DNA of 64,000 nucleotides from Paraburkholderia sp. BCC1886 (GTDB taxonomy: Bacteria; Pseudomonadota; Gammaproteobacteria; Burkholderiales; Burkholderiaceae). The stretch covers positions 62,001 through 126,000 of the forward strand of contig NZ_CAAJGK010000043.1 of the NCBI RefSeq assembly GCF_900996245.1, read 5' to 3'. Below the pieces are notes generated by a model. It saw only the letters and a program-made list of their open reading frames with translations. It searched no databases and was not told the origin of the DNA. Both the position numbers and the translations under genes were made by a program. Below are positions 52,157 through 59,560 of this stretch, in pieces; position 1 is the stretch's first letter, and each line of letters opens with the position of its first letter.

Positions 52157-53356
52157 TTGGTCGAATTTCCGGCTTCGGCGGTGGCAACCTATGGCGGCGA
52201 GGTTGTCTTCCTCAACGTCCTGTTGACGCGCCTCGGCGTGCCGATTCCCGCCGTGCCCGTGCTGCTGTTCGCGGGCTCGGCCATCGCCGCGGGCACGCTG
52301 CCGTTCTGGCCGATCCTCGCCGCCGCGGTAGTCGCCGCGCTGATCGGCGACGGCGCGTGGTTCGTCGCCGGCCGGCTGTATGGGCGCAAGCTGATCGCCG
52401 CCCTCGGCCGCGTGGCGCCGGCCGTCGACTCCAAAGTCGAAAAAGCGCGCTCGCTATTCGAGCGCTTCGGCGTTCCGCTCGTCTCCATCTCGAAGTTCGT
52501 TCCCGGCCTCGCGCTGATCACCCCGCCGCTAATGGGCACGACCGCCGTCGATACCCGCATCTATGCTTTCTGGGACGTGGTGGGCGCGCTGGCGTGGGCG
52601 ACCTTCTGGCTGCTCGGCGGCGCGGCCGCGCAACGGCAATTGCATACGCTGCTTGCGTTCGTGAGAGCACGCGGCGGTACGGTGTTCGACATTCTGGCGG
52701 CCGCCGCGCTGATTTATCTGGTCTACCGGCTGCAGCAGCGCCGCCGCGAGCGGCGCCGGCTCAGACCGGTGGCCTCGCTGGCCGCGCCGCAGCCGGCCAG
52801 TCGAGGCTGGCGCCGGGTCGTCCCGTCGCGGATCTTCGATGTGCGTCCCGAGTCGACTGCGTCGGCTGGATCGGCCGGGTCTCGCGCACAGCGTCCGGTC
52901 GCGGGCGCACTGACGCTGGATCCGGAATCGCCGCAACAGGTCGAAGCGGCCTTGCGGGTGCACGACATGGTGATTTACTGCATTTGCCCGGATAGTGCGA
53001 CCGCGGTCGGTATCACGCAGCAGATGCGCCGCAGTGGTTACACGCGCGTACGCGCGCTGCGCGGCGGGTTGGAGGCGTGGCAGCGGCGCGGGTTTCCGGT
53101 CGAAGCGGGCTCGGGAGCGGGCTCGGGAGCGGGCTCGGGCACTGGCTCAGAAGCTGGCTCGGGCTCGGGCCTGAACCTGGACCTCGGTACGAATCTGGGC
53201 GCGGACGCTATCTCGACGATTTATCCGGCGCCGGCTACGGGCTCACGCTCGGCCACGAGCGCTGGCCGAATCGCCGACAGTTCCGGCGGCGCCATCACCC
53301 TACGCGGATTCGCGCCCCGGCGGCGCGGCAATGACGGCGGCCCCGAGCGCAACTGA
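52157..53356 (+). CDS. DedA-family membrane protein fused to a rhodanese domain, with a Gly-Ser repeat tail
   Basis: A 399-residue protein. Residues about 1-185 are the DedA/SNARE-associated membrane domain (LLTRLGVPIPAVPVLLFAGS; FERFGVPLVSISKFVPGLAL). Residues about 255-315 are rhodanese-like (VIYCICPDSATAVGITQQM; VRALRGGLEAWQRRGFPV); the active loop Cys is present. The start is a TTG at 52157 with AGGAG eight bases before. Residues 317-335 are a Gly/Ser/Ala repeat from a 12-bp DNA repeat, and the rest is a disordered tail. DedA proteins act in membrane lipid and ion homeostasis; the rhodanese partner is of unknown purpose. Confidence 0.85.
   Translation: MVEFPASAVATYGGEVVFLNVLLTRLGVPIPAVPVLLFAGSAIAAGTLPFWPILAAAVVAALIGDGAWFVAGRLYGRKLIAALGRVAPAVDSKVEKARSLFERFGVPLVSISKFVPGLALITPPLMGTTAVDTRIYAFWDVVGALAWATFWLLGGAAAQRQLHTLLAFVRARGGTVFDILAAAALIYLVYRLQQRRRERRRLRPVASLAAPQPASRGWRRVVPSRIFDVRPESTASAGSAGSRAQRPVAGALTLDPESPQQVEAALRVHDMVIYCICPDSATAVGITQQMRRSGYTRVRALRGGLEAWQRRGFPVEAGSGAGSGAGSGTGSEAGSGSGLNLDLGTNLGADAISTIYPAPATGSRSATSAGRIADSSGGAITLRGFAPRRRGNDGGPERN
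53105..53170 (+). repeat. 12-bp tandem repeat in the DedA-rhodanese tail
   Basis: Five units: GCGGGCTCGGGA at 53105 and 53117, GCGGGCTCGGGC at 53129, then degenerate ACTGGCTCAGAA (53141) and GCTGGCTCGGGC (53153), with a partial sixth. Being in-frame, unit number only lengthens the Gly-Ser linker; it is a likely length-variable site. Confidence 0.85.
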
Positions 53357-53385
53357 ACGCGCGCCGATTCGCCTGCGCTGCGCGC

Positions 53386-54984
53386 TTACGCCTGCGAATC
53401 CCGCGCCATCGAGCGGCCCGATCCCGCCGCCGCTTCCACCCGATTGCGGCCCGCCGCCTTCGCGGCGTAGAGCTGCCGGTCAGCGGCCGCGAGCAGGTCG
53501 AACGCCTGCTCGCCCTGCGTCGGCACCCGTGTCGCACAGCCGATGCTGACGGTCACCCGACTCGCATCGGCACGCTCCAGCACCTCGCGACGCTGCACCG
53601 CGCCGCGAATCGTCTCGGCCACGGCGAACGCCCCTTCGGCCGACGTGTCCGGCAGAATCGCCGCGAACTCCTCGCCGCCATAGCGCGCCACGACATCGAC
53701 CGAGCGCCGCACCGCGGACGAGATGCAGTCCGCCACGGCAGCCAGCGCCGCGTCGCCATCCGCGTGACCGTGCACGTCGTTGAACTGCTTGAAGTGATCG
53801 ATATCGATGAACAGCGCCGAGATCGGCTGGCCGGTGCGACGTGCGCGCCGCCATTCCTCGTCGAGCCGATGGTCGAGCACCCGGCGGTTGCTGAGACCGG
53901 TGAGCGGATCGGTGGCGGCCAGGCGGATCAGCGCCGCCTCCGCGCGCAGCTTGCCGCGCAATGCGAAGGCGAGCAGCCATGACACCATCACGAAGACCGC
54001 GCCGAATGCGAGTGTCAGCACGCCCGCCAGGCGGCTGCGATGCCGCCACGGCGCGAGCACTTCATCGACGGCCGGCGCCACGACGACGATCAGGGGCGTA
54101 CCCGGCACATGTGCGTACGCATAGAGACGCCGCACGCCGTCCAGTTGCGACACCGCGACGTACGAACCGGCGTCGTGGTCGACCATGACACGAAAGGTGG
54201 ACGAGCCGGCGAGGCTCGAACCGGGCGCGCGCAAGGCGAAAGGCTTGCGCGCGAGGATCGTGCCGTCGTCCATGAGGATGGTGACCGAACCCTGCGCGCC
54301 GTTGTTGATCCGCTCCACCAGGTTCTGAAAATACTCGATGCGGATCGCCAGCAGCGCCACGCCGGCGAACTGGCCGCTGGCGTCGTTGATGCGCCGGCTG
54401 AGCGCGACCGAGTGTTTGCCCTCGCGCAGCCGCGACTCGAACGGATGCGAAAAATACAGGCCGACGCCCGCGTCGCGCTGGTGCGCGACGAAATACTCGC
54501 GGTCGGCCAGACTCACGTCGGCATCGACCTCCGTGTTCTGGGAATCCACCACTCGTCCGTCTGCGCCGAGCACGTAGGCGCCGCCCACGTAGGCCGCGGT
54601 AGTTGCCCGATCGAACAGCACCGAGCGGCGGATGGCGGGCGCCAGAGTGCGGGTGACCGGATCCTGCGCGCCGTCCACCATCGAGCGCAGCGACAGGTCG
54701 TCGATTTCGACATTGCGAGCCAGGTCGGAGGAGACGATCGAGACGAGATTTTGTGCGTTCTCTTTGGCGTGTTCGATCGCATCGGCGCGACCGTCGCCGA
54801 GTGTCGCCAGCGTCAGTGCCGCCATGGCCAATGCCACCAGCGTACCGGCCACCCCCGCGAACAGCGGATGGTTGCCGAAATAGCGCGACACGCGTGCGGC
54901 GGTCTTGCCGACGCTCCGCTGCGCGCGGCGGCGGAGTGAAAACCTGGGAGGTGACACGGGTCCATCGCCTCCTTTGCCAATCAT
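53386..54984 (-). CDS. Membrane-bound diguanylate cyclase with periplasmic Cache-like sensor
   Basis: A 532-residue enzyme. TM1 at about 48-66, a periplasmic PDC/Cache-type sensor about 70-320 (DREYFVAHQRDAGVGLYFSH is typical), TM2 about 325-345, and a C-terminal GGDEF domain. The active site is RYGGEEF (GGDEF variant, still catalytic) and RSVD five residues upstream is the product-inhibition I-site. It makes c-di-GMP in response to a small periplasmic ligand. The ATG at 54984 is preferred over a longer frame to 55158. Confidence 0.88.
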   Translation of the reverse strand: MIGKGGDGPVSPPRFSLRRRAQRSVGKTAARVSRYFGNHPLFAGVAGTLVALAMAALTLATLGDGRADAIEHAKENAQNLVSIVSSDLARNVEIDDLSLRSMVDGAQDPVTRTLAPAIRRSVLFDRATTAAYVGGAYVLGADGRVVDSQNTEVDADVSLADREYFVAHQRDAGVGLYFSHPFESRLREGKHSVALSRRINDASGQFAGVALLAIRIEYFQNLVERINNGAQGSVTILMDDGTILARKPFALRAPGSSLAGSSTFRVMVDHDAGSYVAVSQLDGVRRLYAYAHVPGTPLIVVVAPAVDEVLAPWRHRSRLAGVLTLAFGAVFVMVSWLLAFALRGKLRAEAALIRLAATDPLTGLSNRRVLDHRLDEEWRRARRTGQPISALFIDIDHFKQFNDVHGHADGDAALAAVADCISSAVRRSVDVVARYGGEEFAAILPDTSAEGAFAVAETIRGAVQRREVLERADASRVTVSIGCATRVPTQGEQAFDLLAAADRQLYAAKAAGRNRVEAAAGSGRSMARDSQA

Positions 54985-55018
54985 TGCCCCGAGGCCGGTT
55001 GGTCCGGCGAGCGGACTT

Positions 55019-55915
55019 TTACATTTTGCGTAGCAGCGCGGCCGCCGAACGCATGCGCCGCTTGCGTTCCTTGCCCAGCCAGCGCCGTGCCGCGTCGGGA
55101 TCGCCGGAATCCGCGAGCAAGGCCGCATTGTCATGCAGCAGCATTTCGCTCGCGACAATGTCGTTCAGCTTGCCGAACCGTTTCTGGATCTGCTTCAGGC
55201 GCTTGAGCGTGCGCGCCTGGCCACCTTTCTTGTCCGCCTTCAACACCGGTTCGAAAAACTCCAGCAGATAGCGCAGTTTCTTGCCGGCTTTGCGCACGTC
55301 GTGAAACGCCGTGTAGTTCGATCGTTTTGCATGCGCCGCGCGTTTCACGCGTTTCTTCAGCGATTTCTCCGATGCCGCCACGCGCTTCTGCGCGAAGCGG
55401 TTCAGCGACACACGGGCTGGCGACGTGTTGATCTCGCGGCCCGCACTCGCCAAGGCCTCGCGCAGCAGATGTTTGATGTCCGCGTTGGAAAGCGTTTCGC
55501 GGCTCGTGGCCAGCGCGCCGCCGCGCGCTTCTTCCAGGCGCGGCTTGATGTCTTTCGCTACGTCGTCCTGATTCAGCAGTTCGATCAGAATGTCCCAATC
55601 GCGGGTTTTCCCCGCTGCCGCAGCCAGATATTTGTAGAGCGCGCGTTCGCGGCCGTTCTCGCCCTCCTCCAGCAGCGGCTGGAATGCCCACCATAGCGAG
55701 CGCAAGCGGCGCAGCGACACGCGCAGTTTGTGCAGCGTTTCCGGAGACGTGTCCTGGTCGAGCGCCTGCGCGGAATCGATCGCGACGTCGACGAGCGGCG
55801 CGGCGTAAGACGCGAAGGCCGCTTGTGCCGAGTCTTCGTTCGCGACGGGATGCTTCGGCCTGGTTTGCTCCTCGTGCTTCTCGTGCTTCTCGTGCTTTGC
55901 GGTTTTGTGACTCAT
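55019..55915 (-). CDS. CHAD-domain protein (polyphosphate-associated)
   Basis: A 298-residue, Lys/Arg/Ala-rich helical protein. The double CHAD repeat is visible: LHKLRVSLRRLRSLWWAFQP ... FHDVRKAGKKLRYLLEFFEP, the conserved basic helices that bind polyphosphate. A charged N-terminal leader contains KHEKHEKHEE, from a 9-bp DNA repeat. The neighbouring genes encode a phosphate transporter and a polyphosphate kinase 2. ATG at 55915 is preferred to a frame starting at 55981. Confidence 0.88.
   Translation of the reverse strand: MSHKTAKHEKHEKHEEQTRPKHPVANEDSAQAAFASYAAPLVDVAIDSAQALDQDTSPETLHKLRVSLRRLRSLWWAFQPLLEEGENGRERALYKYLAAAAGKTRDWDILIELLNQDDVAKDIKPRLEEARGGALATSRETLSNADIKHLLREALASAGREINTSPARVSLNRFAQKRVAASEKSLKKRVKRAAHAKRSNYTAFHDVRKAGKKLRYLLEFFEPVLKADKKGGQARTLKRLKQIQKRFGKLNDIVASEMLLHDNAALLADSGDPDAARRWLGKERKRRMRSAAALLRKM
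55871..55897 (-). repeat. 9-bp tandem repeat in the CHAD gene
   Basis: CTCGTGCTT occurs three times in direct tandem (55871, 55880, 55889), encoding the KHE repeats in the N-terminal leader. Confidence 0.85.
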
Positions 55916-56044
55916 TGTCCGGCTCTCCCGGTTCTGCGATTTAGCTGAACGCCTGTGAGCAGCGTAGCAAGTCCGAAGCAAAAAGAAGGCCCGGGCAGAC
56001 CCGCATACGGGCTTTCCATTAGCGGATTTCGCGATGTTTCAAAC

Positions 56045-56083
56045 CTGTCGCGTCCCGTCACGCCGCTGTCATCATTGCGACAT
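56045..56083 (+). promoter_or_regulatory. Pho-box-like repeat array before the PiT gene
   Basis: Four imperfect 7-bp units spaced 10-11 bp: CTGTCGC (56045), CCGTCAC (56055), CTGTCAT (56066), GCGACAT (56077). The last pair reads CTGTCAT-N4-GCGACAT, close to the PhoB consensus (perfect first unit, 4 of 7 in the second). It ends about 50 bp before the PiT start, in the position for PhoB activation. Confidence 0.55.
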
Positions 56084-56133
56084 GTAGGCAAAGCAGCATC
56101 GGTAGTTCCGCGATCAACCCCGAGGCCCACGTC

Positions 56134-57729
56134 ATGCCGGAACTTTCGTATCCACAATCGAATACCGCGAACGGCAAGGGGCGCAATGTCGGCCTCGTCG
56201 TCTTCCTGGTAGCGATTGTCGTCGGTGCAATCTACTGCGCCATTCATCTGCTGGACGACCTGCAGCCCGTGCGCGAAGGTTCGGTGCTGCCGTATCTGCT
56301 GCTCGGCGTCGCGCTACTGATCGCGCTCGGTTTCGAATTCGTCAACGGTTTCCACGACACCGCAAATGCGGTCGCGACCGTCATCTACACGCATTCGCTC
56401 GCGCCGAATATCGCGGTGGTGTGGTCGGGCACGTGGAATTTTCTCGGCGTGCTGACTTCGAGCGGCGCGGTTGCGTTCGGCGTCCTGCAACTGCTGCCGG
56501 TGGAACTGATCCTGCAAGTGGGCAGCAGCGCCGGTTTCGCGATGGTGTTCGCGCTGCTGATCGCGGCGATCATCTGGAACCTCGGCACCTGGTATCTGGG
56601 ACTGCCGTCGTCGAGCTCGCATACGCTGATCGGCTCGATCATCGGCGTGGGTCTGATGAACCAGCTGATGCATAGTGGCAGCGGCGCGAGCGGCACGAGC
56701 GGCGTGGACTGGAACCAGGCGCTGGGCGTCGGCAAGTCGCTGCTGTTTTCTCCGCTGGTGGGCTTTCTCGCGGCCGGTTTGCTGCTGCTCATCCTGAAGG
56801 CCGTCGTGCGTATTCCCGCGCTTTATGCCGAGCCGAAGGGCAAGGAACCGCCGCCGTTCTGGATTCGCAGTCTGCTGATTCTGACCTGCACCGGCGTGTC
56901 GTTCGCGCATGGTTCGAACGACGGCCAGAAAGGCATGGGCCTCATCATGCTGATCCTGATCGGCACCGTGCCGACTGCGTACGCGCTGAACAAGGCGGTG
57001 ACGCCGAGCGAAACGCAGACCTTCCTCGCGGTCGCGCAGCAGGCTTCCACGACGCTGGCGAAATACACCAACGGTGCCCCGCCGTCGGCCAATCCGCGTG
57101 GAGATGTCGAAGCTTATGTGCGAACTCATCAACTGACGCCTGCGACGATTCCGGCTTTGCAGCAATTGACGGACACGATCGGCCGCCAGGTGGGCGCGTC
57201 GGGTTCGATGGCCGCCGTGCCGCAAAGCATCGTCGATAACGTGCGCAACAACATGTACGTCGCCTCCGAAGCGATCCGCCTGATGGATAAAGCGAAGCAG
57301 CCCGCGTTCGCGCCGGCCGATGCGAAGGCCATCGACAACTTCAAGGCGCAGACCGACTACGCGACCAAGTTCATTCCGACGTGGGTCAAGGTGGCGGTCG
57401 CGATTGCACTGGGTCTGGGCACGATGGTCGGCTGGAAGCGCATTGTCGTAACGGTCGGCGAGAAGATCGGCAAGCAGCATCTGACGTATGGTCAGGGCGC
57501 GTCGGCCGAACTGGTGGCGATGCTGACCATCGGCGCCGCGGACATGTACGGCCTGCCTGTGTCGACCACGCACGTGTTGTCGTCGGGTGTGGCAGGCGCG
57601 ATGGCGGCGAATGGCTCCGGCCTGCAATGGGGGACGGTGCGTAGTCTCGTCCTCGCGTGGGTGCTGACGCTGCCGGCGTCGATTGCGCTCGCGGCTGGCT
57701 TGTATTGGGTGTTCCGGCTGGTGTTCTGA
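56134..57729 (+). CDS. PiT-family inorganic phosphate transporter
   Basis: A 531-residue membrane protein with about 12 helices. Two PiT signatures are present: FVNGFHDTANAVATVIYT in the N-terminal half and SFAHGSNDGQKGMG in the C-terminal half. Residues about 285-410 are a soluble loop. It imports phosphate (or metal-phosphate) with protons or sodium. The Pho-box-like array upstream and the divergent CHAD gene point to phosphate-regulated polyphosphate metabolism. Confidence 0.9.
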   Translation: MPELSYPQSNTANGKGRNVGLVVFLVAIVVGAIYCAIHLLDDLQPVREGSVLPYLLLGVALLIALGFEFVNGFHDTANAVATVIYTHSLAPNIAVVWSGTWNFLGVLTSSGAVAFGVLQLLPVELILQVGSSAGFAMVFALLIAAIIWNLGTWYLGLPSSSSHTLIGSIIGVGLMNQLMHSGSGASGTSGVDWNQALGVGKSLLFSPLVGFLAAGLLLLILKAVVRIPALYAEPKGKEPPPFWIRSLLILTCTGVSFAHGSNDGQKGMGLIMLILIGTVPTAYALNKAVTPSETQTFLAVAQQASTTLAKYTNGAPPSANPRGDVEAYVRTHQLTPATIPALQQLTDTIGRQVGASGSMAAVPQSIVDNVRNNMYVASEAIRLMDKAKQPAFAPADAKAIDNFKAQTDYATKFIPTWVKVAVAIALGLGTMVGWKRIVVTVGEKIGKQHLTYGQGASAELVAMLTIGAADMYGLPVSTTHVLSSGVAGAMAANGSGLQWGTVRSLVLAWVLTLPASIALAAGLYWVFRLVF

Positions 57730-57781
57730 ATTAAGTGACTTCGGGTCGCTGGTTCGAGTGTCGAGAGTGGTAAAGACGCGG

Positions 57782-57806
57782 GCCTCTTCGGAGGCTCTTT
57801 TTTTTT
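57782..57806 (+). terminator. Rho-independent terminator of the PiT gene
   Basis: GCCTC-TTCG-GAGGC stem-loop with the stable TTCG tetraloop, followed by TCTTTTTTTTT. Confidence 0.9.
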
Positions 57807-57827
57807 GGTGGTGGAAGCCGGCGGCCT

Positions 57828-57880
57828 TGCTTCACTATAGCGAAGCAGAATACAGCAATCTGCTTCACTATAACGAAGCA
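57828..57880. repeat. Two copies of a palindromic GCTTCACTATARCGAAGC unit
   Basis: TGCTTCACTATAGCGAAGC at 57828 and TGCTTCACTATAACGAAGC at 57861 are 33 bp apart (three helical turns) and each has inverted arms GCTTC/GAAGC around an AT-rich centre. They lie between two convergent genes, where operators are not expected, so they could be a duplicated small palindromic element, an RNA hairpin or binding site for a nucleoid protein. Confidence 0.6.
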
Positions 57881-57902
57881 AAACCAGACCCGATCCCCCA
57901 AC

Positions 57903-57939
57903 AAAAAAACCCACAATCCCTTGCGGGACGCGGGTTTCG
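57903..57939 (-). terminator. Terminator of the PPK2 gene
   Basis: On the minus strand AACCCGCGTCCC pairs with GGGATTGTGGGTT (12 pairs including G-T wobbles and one bulge) around a GCAA loop, followed by seven Ts. Confidence 0.8.
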
Positions 57940-57957
57940 CCACCCACCGCCGTTCGC

Positions 57958-58884
57958 TCAATACACTTCGGGCACGATCATCGAAGCCGGCACCGGCTGG
58001 CGGCTGTACTCGTCGTTATGCACCCGCGCCGGCAACTCGATGGTCGAATGCTCGACTTCGTGATAAGGCACCTGGCTCAACAGATGCTGAATGCAGTTCA
58101 ACCGCGCACGCTTCTTGTCGACCGCCTGCACCACCCACCACGGCGCTTCCGGAATATGCGAGCGCTGCAGCATGACTTCCTTGGCTTGCGTATACGCTTC
58201 CCAGCGACGCCGGCTTTCCAGATCCATCGGACTGAGCTTCCACTGCTTCAGCGGATCGTGAATACGGTTCTGGAAGCGGATTTCCTGCTCTTCGTCGGTG
58301 ATCGAAAACCAGTACTTGAGAATCTGCACGCCGCTGCGCGCCAGCATCTTTTCGAACTCGGGCACCGAACGGAAGAACTCTTCGTATTCTTCTTCGCTGC
58401 AAAAATTCATCACGCGCTCGACGCCCGCGCGGTTGTACCAGCTGCGGTCGAACAGCACCATCTCGCCGCCCGCCGGCAGATGCGACACATAGCGCTGGAA
58501 ATACCATTGCGTGCGCTCGCGATTGTTCGGCGCCGGCAAGGCCGCGACGCGACATACCCGCGGATTGAGCCGCTGCGTAATGCGCTTGATCGCGCCGCCC
58601 TTGCCCGCCGCATCGCGTCCTTCGAAAATCACCACCAGACGATGCCCGGTCTGGACGATCCAGTCCTGCAGCTTCACGAGCTCGCCTTGCAGACGGAACA
58701 GCTCGCGGAAATACACCTTACGTGCTTCGCGATGCTCGGCCGTGAAACCATCGGGACCGTCGATGATGCGGTCGTCGACTTCCATCTCGAGCTCTTCGTC
58801 GTACGCGTCGATCAGGTCTTCTTCGAAACGGCGTTGCCGCTCGGCCAGCACTTCGGCATCAGGTCTCGGATCCTGCTCTTTCAT
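57958..58884 (-). CDS. ppk2: Polyphosphate kinase 2 (PPK2 class I)
   Basis: A 308-residue kinase: Walker A IFEGRDAAGKGGAIKR, lid-region motif and Walker B VLFDRSWYNRAGVERVMNF, C-terminal PWWVVQAVDKKRARLNCIQH. PPK2 transfers phosphate between polyphosphate and nucleoside diphosphates. The ATG at 58884 with AGGAGAG upstream is preferred to 58947. Convergent with PiT; CHAD nearby. No second domain, so class I (single-domain) type. Confidence 0.92.
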   Translation of the reverse strand: MKEQDPRPDAEVLAERQRRFEEDLIDAYDEELEMEVDDRIIDGPDGFTAEHREARKVYFRELFRLQGELVKLQDWIVQTGHRLVVIFEGRDAAGKGGAIKRITQRLNPRVCRVAALPAPNNRERTQWYFQRYVSHLPAGGEMVLFDRSWYNRAGVERVMNFCSEEEYEEFFRSVPEFEKMLARSGVQILKYWFSITDEEQEIRFQNRIHDPLKQWKLSPMDLESRRRWEAYTQAKEVMLQRSHIPEAPWWVVQAVDKKRARLNCIQHLLSQVPYHEVEHSTIELPARVHNDEYSRQPVPASMIVPEVY

Positions 58885-59040
58885 GGCGACTCTCCTGGCA
58901 GCGGGAATAGTGAGGATGGCGCGCGCCGCGAGGCACGCCGCGAACACGCTCGATTATCGAAGCGCGAGGTGTCAGGCGTATTACTGACGTAAGGATGGGC
59001 TGCTACAGCGGTCAGCCATGATACCGAGTTCGGCGCGCCG

Positions 59041-59084
59041 CCTGGTTTCAGCCTGGTTTCAGCCTGGTTTCAGCCTGGTGTCAG
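59041..59084. repeat. 11-bp tandem repeat, four units
   Basis: CCTGGTTTCAG at 59041, 59052 and 59063, then CCTGGTGTCAG at 59074. The fourth unit overlaps the stop codon of the VOC gene (59081-59083), so the array is its immediate 3' untranslated region. Confidence 0.9.
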
Positions 59085-59455
59085 CCGAGCGGCCGCGCAA
59101 AGCTGAGTTCGTGACCGTCCGGATCGGTGATGTGGAAATAGCGCTCGCCCCACGGCGCGTCGGCGGGTTCGCTCGACGGTTTCAGGCCCGCTGCCAGCGC
59201 CTGCCGATACAGCGCGTCGACGTCCGAGACGTAGACGATAACGCGCCCCCACCACGCGACCGGCGCGCGCGTATCGACGATCAGATTCAGAAACGACGCG
59301 CCGAATGCAAACGACGTGAAGCTCTCCTGCGGGCCGCCGAATTTCATCGGGAAGCCGAGCGCTTCGTAAAACAGCACCGCGCGCGGCATGTCGCTGGTGG
59401 CAAGCGTGATCGCGCTGAGCGATTCGATTTGCGGCGGTGTGACGGCTGAAGTCAT
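59081..59455 (-). CDS. VOC-family (glyoxalase/bleomycin resistance-like) protein
   Basis: A 124-residue single-domain VOC protein: LATSDMPRAVLFYEALGFPM, GRVIVYVSDVDALYRQALAA and WGERYFHITDPDGHELSFAR are characteristic. Unlike the secreted relative at 1-778 it has no signal peptide. Substrate unknown. The stop codon lies in an 11-bp tandem repeat. Confidence 0.82.
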   Translation of the reverse strand: MTSAVTPPQIESLSAITLATSDMPRAVLFYEALGFPMKFGGPQESFTSFAFGASFLNLIVDTRAPVAWWGRVIVYVSDVDALYRQALAAGLKPSSEPADAPWGERYFHITDPDGHELSFARPLG

Positions 59456-59483
59456 GAGCGTGAGACTCCGTATAGCTAATGGC

Positions 59484-59527
59484 CTGAAAAATAAAAACCT
59501 CGCGCCCGATCGCCCGGGCACGAGGTT
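59484..59527 (-). terminator. Terminator of the gamma-glutamyltranspeptidase gene
   Basis: On the minus strand AACCTCGTGCCCG and CGGGCGCGAGGTT form a 13-bp stem (one G-T wobble) with a six-base loop, followed by TTTATTTTT. It is placed between GGT stop and the VOC start. Confidence 0.9.
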
Positions 59528-59560
59528 TTCGCGTGCGGCAAGACTTCTACTGCGGGCGTG

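Noticed and set aside
57683..58063. A 126-codon frame spanning the palindromic repeats, containing LHYSEAE/LHYNEAK repeats
   Set aside because: It overlaps the PiT 3' end, two terminators and the PPK2 gene end; the peptide repeat only reflects the DNA palindromes.
53105..59084. Tandem repeats as a CRISPR array
   Set aside because: Units are 9-12 bp, contiguous and without spacers; no cas gene is present.
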